Assembly (NCBI GenBank): GCA_963825175.1
Contig: CAWGSA010000003.1
Span: forward strand, 288,465-352,464
From: DATFTF01 sp963825175
GTDB lineage: Bacteria; Acidobacteriota; Thermoanaerobaculia; UBA5066; Gp7-AA6
Direction: 5' to 3'
DNA: 64,000 bases
Shown here: one piece after another, positions 26,505-33,148 of the stretch
Position numbering within the stretch: the stretch's first letter is position 1
Layout: each line of letters starts with the position of its first letter
Made by a program: the position numbers and the translations under genes
The notes under the pieces: model-generated
Databases searched by the model: none
Seen by the model: only the letters and a program-made list of their open reading frames with translations
Told to the model about the DNA's origin: nothing

Positions 26505-26706
26505 CGGCCATGGAGCGCTCCACTCCGCTTCCAGATTCCCCGCCCAGCGCGGGAACCAAGGAGGTTGTGTGTGAACGCCGAAAATACGCCTGTTCCGGCC
26601 TGAATCTCTGGCCCCCGTCGGTCCGGCTCGCGCGGGCCGGGCCGGCGGCCTTCGTTAGGTCAGCTCAACCCCGTGTCCGGTTGGCGATCGGCTAATAATC
26701 GACCGC

Positions 26707-26970
26707 GTGACTGGAGGGCGACGCAGCAGGCGACGTGGGTCGGCTTCTCGACGATCGTCATCGCAGGATGACGTTGGAACCGGTCCAGGGAAGTCCCTCA
26801 GACGATCCACGGAAGCCTTCTATCGCGAGTATTTTCTGCCGCTCGTCCGCCGGGCGACCTGGCGGCACGGACTGTCCTCCGACGACGCCCGGGATATCGT
26901 GCAGGACGCCTTCCTGATCGCGCTCGAGAAAATGGATTTCGCCAGAAGCCTGGAAGCCTGGATCCTCTAG
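26707..26970 (+). pseudogene. Truncated region-2 sigma-like gene (remnant)
   Basis: The 87-residue frame begins with a GTG and a Ser/Arg-rich stretch, then reads YREYFLPLVRRATWRHGLSSDD, ARDIVQDAFLIALEKM and SLEAWIL before a stop. This is clearly the first half of a region-2 domain like the one in the sigma-like gene 3 kb downstream (FLPLVRRAIRRHGLSNED, ARDVVQEAFVVALAKL). It breaks off at the AW(L) position, where the intact paralogue continues with KQVVDFQSINLKR. A partner-gene C-terminus follows within 20 bp, so an internal deletion has removed the join. Confidence 0.75.
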
Positions 26971-26983
26971 AGGGGCGCGGCCG

Positions 26984-27115
26984 GCCATCGAGGAAGAGAA
27001 AATGATCCCCGAAGGCATCGCGGCTTACGGCCTTCTCGGCGAATCCGTCCGCCGCCGTCAGATCAACCGCCAGGCCCTGCGCGATCTTCACGGCTACTTC
27101 CGCCACGATCGCTGA
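26984..27115 (+). pseudogene. C-terminal remnant of a TPR partner gene
   Basis: The frame reads AIEEEKMIPEGIAAYGLLGE, then RRQINRQALRDLHGYF to a TGA. It aligns with the last 40 residues of the intact TPR partner further on (VIDEKKMVPEGMAALALLRQ, RINREALRNLHGYFED). No start codon or ribosome-binding site of its own is convincing. With the preceding sigma fragment it marks a deletion of roughly 1.7 kb, judged from the size of the intact paralogous pair. Confidence 0.75.
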
Positions 27116-27186
27116 CCACTGCGGGCTTCAAATCCGCCGCCCGTCCTCGGGACCTGGGAACCCTCTCACGGAGCACGGCTTACTCC

Positions 27187-27197
27187 TCGCGACACTA
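27187..27197 (+). promoter_or_regulatory. Shared 11-bp block upstream of the mini-RHS gene
   Basis: TCGCGACACTA followed by AG..AGGTAGAG, 34 bp before the ATG. The same block, with the same downstream AGGTAGAG, precedes the giant RHS gene. Confidence 0.6.
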
Positions 27198-27231
27198 AGT
27201 TAGGTAGAGGATTGCTCTGAGAGGAGGGACC

Positions 27232-28408
27232 ATGCGGAGTCGGACCGCGGTCGCGGCATCGATCGTCGGCATTTTTCTCAGTCTTCCAGCAGTCGGTCGG
27301 CAGGCTCTTGCGAGTGCGGATGCGGGCGGCCAGAGCCCAGCGGCCGGCCTCCACCGATCGGCGACGAAGCCAGAGAACGTCGCGGCGAGCAATACCTGGT
27401 TCTACACGATCCGCGACGAGAACAACCGGCCGGCGATCGAGTATCACCTCGGCCAGGCCGGCAACGTCATCACCGATCGCATTTACGCCTACCTCGGCAA
27501 CACATTGGTAGCCACCTACGAGGCGAGCGGCAATTCGCCCGGGTGGGTTTACTACGGCACCGATCACCTGGGCTCCGTGCGGACCGTGATGTCCGGTACG
27601 ACCTGCACGCAGCAGTTCCAGCCTTTCGGCGAACCGGCCGGGCAGAGCTGCTCAACTGGCAGCCCGGTCAAGTTTGCCGGCATGGAACGAGACTCGACCT
27701 CTGGCAACGACTACGACCATGCGAGGTTCCACGGGGGGGGGGAGCACGCTGGGACGGTTCCTCGGTCCTGACAAGCTCCAGGGTCATCCTGCCGATCCGC
27801 AGTCCTGGAACCGTTACGCATACGCCCGGAACAGCCCGGTCACTCTCATCGATCGCAATGGCATGGAGTTCGGCTCGCCGGGTGGAGGTGCCGAGCTGCA
27901 CACGGCTGTCCTAAACTTTGAGGCGACCTACCATCACAGCGAGCCGGCGATGGCTGAGCTCGGCCAGTCGGTCGCCCTGCAAGAGACCCTTGGTCCCGTG
28001 GGAACGGCGGCTGTGCTCATCTCTGGCGCCGGCCCTGCGGTCAGACTCATCTCAGAGATCTCGAGCATTCGGCCTCCCACTGCTCCGCGCGAGGCCGATT
28101 CGAACACGCTAGGGCCCGGCCCGTACTCGGGCAGATCGATTCCGGCTCGTGGAGAGCAACGCAATTTCACCGTAGCAGAGCGATCTCAAATTAACGAGGC
28201 AGGTTCAGAAACCGGCTGTCATACCTGCGGTACAAAGGTTCCAGGAACAAAGAGCGGAAATTTCGTTCCCGACCATCAGCCTCCGAACGCGCTCAACGAG
28301 CCGGGCGAGCCGCAACGTCTGTATCCGCAATGCATAGACTGCAGCCGGCAGCAGGGCCTTCAAATCATCCGCACATTGAAGGACGTCCTGGGACCGCCCG
28401 TGAAATGA
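27232..28408 (+). pseudogene. Mini-RHS toxin: signal peptide + RHS core + HNH-like tip, frame broken at a G10 tract
   Basis: The ATG follows GGAGGG. A signal peptide (about 1-28, VAASIVGIFLSLPAVG) leads after a short linker straight into the RHS core at NTWFYTIRDENNRP, through GWVYYGTDHLGSVR and FAGMERD. The frame is then lost at ten consecutive G; read through, it would stop at 27771. One G fewer restores GRFLGPDKLQG, PQSWNRYAYARNSP and a tip domain ending CHTCG...VPDHQPP...YPQCIDCSRQQG. The Cys pairs and the DH suggest a zinc-stabilised HNH/treble-clef nuclease toxin. Expression signals are intact, so this may be a phase-variable gene or a sequence error rather than a dead one. An Imm33-type gene follows after 7 bp. 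Confidence 0.7.
27733..27742 (+). repeat. G10 homopolymer in the mini-RHS coding region
   Basis: Ten consecutive G between the RHS core and the toxin tip. Nine would keep the core and tip in one frame. Confidence 0.85.
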
Positions 28409-28415
28409 TCTGGCC

Positions 28416-29063
28416 GTGAGCTCCGAAGAGGTCGTGGTTCTGGCGGAAGGTCTCCGGGCCCGCACCGTTGGTCTTCGCCGAGCGGGTCGTCCCGAGGTGG
28501 CTGTCGCCGTTGACGACGCCGCGCTAATGCCTGAAGCGGAGCGGTTTCTCGGCTTCGTGTCGAGATACATCCTGAGGGCGAAAGTCACGATTAGAGACGG
28601 CGAGACGCTGGCGTACGGCTACTGGTTGACGAAGTTCGTCGCGGTTAACGCCGGAAACTTGGACGTATGGGAGTACGCTAGCTCGGGTACTCACTTCTCT
28701 CCGGGCGCCACTCTTACGCTGACGTACTGGCGCGAGCAACACGCCATTTGCGAGAAAGCCGGGACCGAGTTCAGGCCGCCCCGTCCGGATGAGCTCGCGG
28801 CCGTATCCCCAGCAGTTCTCGAGGGCGCGTCCGTTCAGGGCGTCAGATACCCGAGCCCCGCACCGATGTCAGGGTGGTGGATTACCGCCGACGACTACAC
28901 CGGCGACATCAAGATGCTGGGGACGGAACATCTCTATCACCTGACGGACCTGCGCCCGGATCTGGCACGGTACCTGGCGCTGCCGCAGGGCTTCAGGTTC
29001 GATCTTGCCAACTACGAAGACGTGTGGTTCGATCGAGCGGTGGCCGACCAATCTGCGATCTGA
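28416..29063 (+). CDS. Imm33 (DUF2185)-like immunity protein of the mini-RHS toxin
   Basis: A 215-residue soluble protein. The C-terminal half (about 130-205) has GVRYPSPAPMSGWWIT, YHLTDLRPDLARYLALP and GFRFDLANYEDVWFD. The closing pattern (SGW.IT...P.L..YL.LP.G.RF...NYEDVWxD) is that of DUF2185/Imm33 immunity proteins. A protein with the same pattern follows the giant RHS gene, which supports the pairing. The N-terminal 120 residues are unassigned. The GTG start lies 7 bp after the toxin stop, without a strong Shine-Dalgarno, suggesting coupling to the toxin. Confidence 0.72.
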   Translation: MSSEEVVVLAEGLRARTVGLRRAGRPEVAVAVDDAALMPEAERFLGFVSRYILRAKVTIRDGETLAYGYWLTKFVAVNAGNLDVWEYASSGTHFSPGATLTLTYWREQHAICEKAGTEFRPPRPDELAAVSPAVLEGASVQGVRYPSPAPMSGWWITADDYTGDIKMLGTEHLYHLTDLRPDLARYLALPQGFRFDLANYEDVWFDRAVADQSAI

Positions 29064-29099
29064 CCGCCCGCCCCGAAATCTAGCGACGCTAGAGCAACC

Positions 29100-29633
29100 G
29101 TGAGCCATATCGGCCTTTTGGCATGGGTCGAAGAACATCTGAAGCCTTTCGGCTCGGAACGGCAGCCCCGATCAAGACGGACTCCCAATACCCGTTGCTA
29201 CCCGGTCGTTTCCCACCTTGTTGACTGCACTTTGGAGGTCGGGTACTCTCCTCGCGCTGCAAGGGCAAGGATTCTAGATTTGGCGCAGCGCCGCGCGGAG
29301 GTTGACTCCGTCTTCCGCCACTCGCTCGGAGCGATCCACTTCGCGCTGGTGGACCTTTACCTGCTGAGCGAAGCAGGGGCTGCGGAAGTCGCCGGGAATC
29401 TCTACGTCTGGTTTGAACGATTCGCCGAACGCGGGAGCAGGAGGGAGATGCCCGTTTCGACGCTTCGTTTCCCGTTGCTGCTCGCCGCGTGTCAGGCCGG
29501 CGTCGCGGCGAAGCAGCGCGAGCTTCGCGGAGGGTCCTGCGTGGAAGCGGGATTGCGGGAGACACTCGCTCGAGCGCCGGAGGACGTGGCGCGGGAATTA
29601 GCGTTGAAGCTACCGCTTGGCAATGACATGTAA
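29100..29633 (+). CDS. Hypothetical helical protein between the immunity and sigma genes
   Basis: A 177-residue protein, GTG start, mostly helical and Arg-rich (MSHIGLLAWVEEHLKPFG ... LGAIHFALVDLYLLSEAGAA ... NLYVWFERFAERG). No signal peptide, membrane helix or recognised motif. It is co-directional with the immunity gene (36 bp gap) and with the sigma-like gene after it. It may be an accessory immunity gene, an orphan product of tip exchange, or part of the following module. Confidence 0.5.
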   Translation: MSHIGLLAWVEEHLKPFGSERQPRSRRTPNTRCYPVVSHLVDCTLEVGYSPRAARARILDLAQRRAEVDSVFRHSLGAIHFALVDLYLLSEAGAAEVAGNLYVWFERFAERGSRREMPVSTLRFPLLLAACQAGVAAKQRELRGGSCVEAGLRETLARAPEDVARELALKLPLGNDM

Positions 29634-29659
29634 GCTACTGCACCCAAATCACTTCGCAC

Positions 29660-29670
29660 TCGCGACATAT
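29660..29670 (+). promoter_or_regulatory. Variant of the shared block upstream of the sigma-like gene
   Basis: TCGCGACATAT, identical for eight bases to the other copies, with TTAGGAAGG shortly downstream. It lies 41 bp before the TTG start. Confidence 0.5.
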
Positions 29671-29711
29671 AGCTGTTAGGAAGGTGCTTTGAACGACGGC
29701 ATCGCATTCGC

Positions 29712-30074
29712 TTGAGCGGATGGAAGGGGCGATTCTCGCCCTCGCGCCGGGTGGCTTCACGCCGGGTTGTCAGCCCCGAGAAGCTCGAGGAATTCCATCT
29801 CAAGTTCTTTCTGCCCCTCGTGCGGCGAGCGATACGGCGGCATGGACTTTCGAACGAGGATGCCCGTGACGTTGTTCAAGAAGCTTTTGTCGTCGCGCTC
29901 GCCAAGCTCGGCTCAACCAGCTATGCCCTGGCTTGGTTGAAGCAGGTCGTGGACTTTCAGTCGATCAATCTGAAGCGGACGTCCGCGCGCCGAGCACGGC
30001 TCCTTGCGCAGTGGGCTGGAACGAGTCTTCCCGAAGGTTCCACTCTGCTCGAAGTCCCGGCGGACGAAATCTGA
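29712..30074 (+). CDS. Region-2-only sigma-like protein
   Basis: A 120-residue protein. Region 2 is complete: FFLPLVRRAIRRHGLSNED, ARDVVQEAFVVALAKLG, then ALAWLKQVVDFQSINLKRTS, corresponding to 2.1-2.4. It ends 30 residues later (LLEVPADEI) with no region 4 or recognisable -35-binding helix-turn-helix. The start is uncertain: a TTG is used, and GTG codons a few residues later are alternatives. The partner gene follows 16 bp downstream. Its homologue in this cluster (32547-32960, minus) has the same truncated design, so this is a family trait rather than a broken gene. Confidence 0.75.
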   Translation: MSGWKGRFSPSRRVASRRVVSPEKLEEFHLKFFLPLVRRAIRRHGLSNEDARDVVQEAFVVALAKLGSTSYALAWLKQVVDFQSINLKRTSARRARLLAQWAGTSLPEGSTLLEVPADEI

Positions 30075-30090
30075 CGTGCGGAGTAATCAA

Positions 30091-31695
30091 ATGGCCACCC
30101 AGATGATGAGAGATCAGATCGCTGCGTGGCTCGAAGCCACTCGAGGCATTGAGCTCGTGGTGGGGCTCGACGCGAAAGAGGCGGAACGGCGGGCGCTCGC
30201 GCTACTCGCGGCGATCCTGGAAAATCGGATCTCGCCCGATTCTATGGTCCTCGACGAGGAAGCCAAGCAGGTCCTCTCAATTCTCGTCAGGCAGCTCGCC
30301 GAGTTGAACGCGGATAAAGGCGATCGTCTCCGCCAAGCGGCTGCCGTTGCGAGATTTATCGGTCGCCTTCGATGGTCCGATGACAACTTCGGCGAGAAGG
30401 AGGATCTTCTTCTCGAATGCGAGCAGGTTGGCCTCGGTGAGGACGGGATAACTCTTGGAGGAACCCCACCGAACACTCCGGAGTTCGAAGTCCACGCCGG
30501 CAAAGTGGATCCGATCAAAAGCGAGTCTCTGCAGCTCCAGATCGGCCTGGCCCCCACATTCCCGGTCATCGGTGGAGGGGAGAATACCAATTCGTCAAGG
30601 TCTGGTCGGCCGCGCCGGCGGCTGCTCTCCGAGAATCAGGCGAGCGAGGCGGCCGAGCGAACTTTGGCAATTCCAATTTCGGAGCGCGCGGGCAAGGAGA
30701 TCGAGCTCCGGCTCGAAGCGCCGGAGACACTGTTGGCCATGAGCGGCCTCCTGCGTGCGCGCCTGGATGTATCGCCGGCGACGGCCCGCGAGGAGGCGGA
30801 TTACCTCTATCGGTTCCTGGACAAGCCGAAGCGGGAAATCGGGCTCTTCGACGAGAGAGATTATTTCCTTGGCGAGATGGCGTTGATCGCGGCGACGGCG
30901 TGCAGACACCTCTCACTTCGTGAAGATTCCAAGCGCTGGCTCGATCGATCCGAGGCCGGGTTCCGCAAAACGATCAACGGGGCCGCGGAATGGGCGCGGG
31001 TCTCGTATCAGCGGCTGGCCTTGAGAATGGAGGAGCGGGAGTTCGAAGAGGTCTTGAGTCTGGCTCCATCTCTCTTCGATGATCTGGTCAACCGAGGCAT
31101 GGGGGAGCACGCAATCAAGTGCCGATTCTTGGAGGGTGGAGCGCTGATCGAGATGGGCCGACTGGCGGAGGCGGTGAAAATCTTCGAGAGCCTCTGCGAG
31201 CATTGCGCACTTTTGAAGAACGAGAACCTTCTTGCAGGCGCTTACACGAACCTGACCCATTGCCATGCTCTACTCGGTGAATCGAAGGAAGCGCTCTCGG
31301 CCTCAAAGGAGGCTTCTCGGCTCTTACGGCGGGCCGGTGACCGGATCGGCTTGGCAAAGCTTCAGTGGTTCCTCGGAAATCTTCTTCGCGAACAGCATCA
31401 ACTCACCGCAGCAATAGAGATTTATCGCTCGGCGCAGAGTGAATTCAGCGAGCTCTCCATGCAGGCCGACGTCGCGGCGATTCACCTGATCGTGGCGGAT
31501 CTCATGCTGGAGCTCGGCCAGGACGCCCAGGCCCGCTGGGAGATCCAGGCGGCGCTTCCGGTGATCGACGAGAAGAAGATGGTGCCGGAAGGCATGGCGG
31601 CCCTTGCCCTCCTTCGCCAGTCCCTACGAAATCACCGCATCAACCGCGAGGCGCTGCGAAACCTGCACGGATACTTCGAGGATCTGGGCTCTTAA
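30091..31695 (+). CDS. TPR partner of the region-2-only sigma-like protein
   Basis: A 534-residue soluble protein. The N-terminal domain (about 15-115) reads ALALLAAILENRISPDSMVL, DEEAKQVLSILVRQL, then FIGRLRWSDDNFGEKEDLLLE; the minus-strand partner at 31783-32547 has a matching domain. A variable Pro/Gly linker (115-215) follows. TPR-like helices then fill about 300-500 (GRLAEAVKIFESLCEHC, GESKEALSASKEASRLL, HQLTAAIEIYRSAQSEF), and the tail is HRINREALRNLHGYFED. GGAG lies seven bases before the ATG. It may supply the promoter-binding or inhibitory function missing from the small sigma-like protein. Confidence 0.7.
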   Translation: MATQMMRDQIAAWLEATRGIELVVGLDAKEAERRALALLAAILENRISPDSMVLDEEAKQVLSILVRQLAELNADKGDRLRQAAAVARFIGRLRWSDDNFGEKEDLLLECEQVGLGEDGITLGGTPPNTPEFEVHAGKVDPIKSESLQLQIGLAPTFPVIGGGENTNSSRSGRPRRRLLSENQASEAAERTLAIPISERAGKEIELRLEAPETLLAMSGLLRARLDVSPATAREEADYLYRFLDKPKREIGLFDERDYFLGEMALIAATACRHLSLREDSKRWLDRSEAGFRKTINGAAEWARVSYQRLALRMEEREFEEVLSLAPSLFDDLVNRGMGEHAIKCRFLEGGALIEMGRLAEAVKIFESLCEHCALLKNENLLAGAYTNLTHCHALLGESKEALSASKEASRLLRRAGDRIGLAKLQWFLGNLLREQHQLTAAIEIYRSAQSEFSELSMQADVAAIHLIVADLMLELGQDAQARWEIQAALPVIDEKKMVPEGMAALALLRQSLRNHRINREALRNLHGYFEDLGS

Positions 31696-31782
31696 CCGAC
31701 GCTGCCAGGCGCCGAGCCTGAAGGAACTTCCGCCGGCCGTCCCTACGGAGAATCTGCAGATTCGATCCTGGGCAATTAGGGC

Positions 31783-32547
31783 TTACCGCGATCGTCGAAC
31801 CCTTGGCGTATCCTCTTTGAGAACGAGGCGCAGGAGCCTTTCCAGCCGGGCGTCGGCCGAGAGGTCCGGGGCGGCTTCGGTTGCCAGCTGCCGGTGCTGG
31901 CGCGCGAACTGAATCGCCGCGGAAACCACGAGCGCCTTGGGATTTCTGGGGGGCATGGCGCTGCGCTTCCAGAACCTAGAGAACCACGCCTCCAGCTCTC
32001 GTTCCAGCAGGCGGATTTCCGGATCGGTGAACCGCCAGACTTCAGCGAGCAGAACCCGGACGAGGGGGAGCGCACGATCCAGAGTGAGCAGGAGCTCAGT
32101 CTCCAACGTGCTACGTCCTGCGCCTGCGGGAGGCTCCTCGGGTCCGAAGGCCGTTTCGTGCGATTCGGCGATCGGCTCTGACACCGTACGCAGGTGCGCC
32201 GTTGCGCAAGCTCGCAGCAGAGACTCCTTTCCGTTGAACTCGCCTTCCCACGAGAGTCCCTGGATGAACCCCTGGACCGATTTCGCGCGTCGCTCGATCT
32301 CGCCGGGAAGTCGGCCTGGGCCTGGGAGAACGCGGTAGGCGAGCGCGTAGAGGATGTTCTTCAAGTCATCGTCGAGATTTATCGTTTCGGGGTTCGCGGT
32401 GCCGTCGTGGATCGACCGCTCCAGCAATTCGGCGCGGAGAATCGTTTCGTCTTCGTCAATGCGAGAGTGTGTTGCCTCCTGGATGAGCGTGGCCATCCGG
32501 TCGACCCAGTTCTCCAGTTCGCGGTCGTACGGGCGGTGGCTGCGCAT
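31783..32547 (-). CDS. Partner protein of the divergent region-2-only sigma-like gene
   Basis: A 254-residue soluble protein. Residues about 35-115 (AELLERSIHDGTANPETINL, DDDLKNILYALAYRVL, then FIQGLSWEGEFNGKESLLRA) match the N-terminal domain of the TPR partner on the other strand. The C-terminal half is helical without TPRs (LLTLDRALPLVRVLLAEVWR, IRLLERELEAWFSRFWKRS). The start codon overlaps the sigma-like gene's stop by one base (TGATG) behind GAGGAG, so they are translationally coupled. It is convergent with the TPR partner gene (87 bp apart). Confidence 0.7.
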   Translation of the reverse strand: MRSHRPYDRELENWVDRMATLIQEATHSRIDEDETILRAELLERSIHDGTANPETINLDDDLKNILYALAYRVLPGPGRLPGEIERRAKSVQGFIQGLSWEGEFNGKESLLRACATAHLRTVSEPIAESHETAFGPEEPPAGAGRSTLETELLLTLDRALPLVRVLLAEVWRFTDPEIRLLERELEAWFSRFWKRSAMPPRNPKALVVSAAIQFARQHRQLATEAAPDLSADARLERLLRLVLKEDTPRVRRSR

Positions 32548-32960
32548 CAATCCTCCTCTTTCCCAGGACGCGCCCGAGCGGCGTCCGGACCCCAGTAGGC
32601 GAGAAGCGTGGCACGGCGGCCGCGCTTTCGGTTGAAGTTGAGGACGAGCCGTTCGACAACGCCCTCGAGCCATGCTCGCGTGTCTTTCAGAGGCCCCGTC
32701 CTTTCGAGGAGAACCACGAACGCCTCCTGAACGACATCCTCCGCGTCTTCGGGCGGGAGGCGGTGCTTCCAGCGCACTTCGATCGCGAGTTCCTTGAAGA
32801 GAATTGCGTATGAGCCATTGAGCTCCTTGAATCTCAGCTCGTCCGAAGCTCGAAAGGCGCTGCGCCAGCGCAGAGGGCTCCGCCTCGCCCTGGCTCGGGC
32901 CGCCGCGCCCGCTCCTCGCCCTTCGGTCGCGCGCATGCTTTCGTGGGTGCTCTTCGACAT
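32547..32960 (-). CDS. Region-2-only sigma-like protein divergent from the giant RHS gene
   Basis: A 137-residue protein. An Ala/Arg-rich N-terminus precedes region 2: ILFKELAIEVRWKHRLPPED, AEDVVQEAFVVLLERTG, then TRAWLEGVVERLVLNFNRKR. It stops soon after (WGPDAARARPGKEED) without region 4. It is divergent from the 2,954-residue RHS gene, with 188 bp between starts holding two copies of the shared block facing opposite ways. The annotated ATG directly abuts one block; the next in-frame ATG (MRATEGR, 24 bp on) would leave a normal leader and may be the true start. Confidence 0.75.
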   Translation of the reverse strand: MSKSTHESMRATEGRGAGAAARARARRSPLRWRSAFRASDELRFKELNGSYAILFKELAIEVRWKHRLPPEDAEDVVQEAFVVLLERTGPLKDTRAWLEGVVERLVLNFNRKRGRRATLLAYWGPDAARARPGKEED

Positions 32961-32962
32961 AG

Positions 32963-32973
32963 TAGTGTCGCGA
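32963..32973 (-). promoter_or_regulatory. Shared block upstream of the divergent sigma-like gene
   Basis: On the minus strand TCGCGACACTA is followed by CT and ATG. It is identical over 11 bases to the copies before the two RHS genes. Confidence 0.6.
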
Positions 32974-33107
32974 GCCCCAAATCCTTTTTCCTGAGAACGT
33001 TCCAGAGCATACAACGAACGGCGGTCTCGGCAAGCCGCGCTTGGTCGGTGGCCAGAAGCCTGTCCGAGCACTCTCGCGCAACTTGCTGCGTGCCTGTCGG
33101 TTCTCGT

Positions 33108-33118
33108 TCGCGACACTA
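33108..33118 (+). promoter_or_regulatory. Shared block upstream of the giant RHS gene
   Basis: TCGCGACACTA then AG.AGGTAGAG, 30 bp before the first ATG. Same arrangement as in front of the mini-RHS gene. Confidence 0.6.
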
Positions 33119-33148
33119 AGAAGGTAGAGAAACCAGTTACGAGGGTCG

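Noticed and set aside
26510..26695. 61-codon plus-strand frame after the sigma/TPR pair
   Set aside because: No ribosome-binding site, Pro/Arg-rich composition typical of random frames in G+C-rich DNA.
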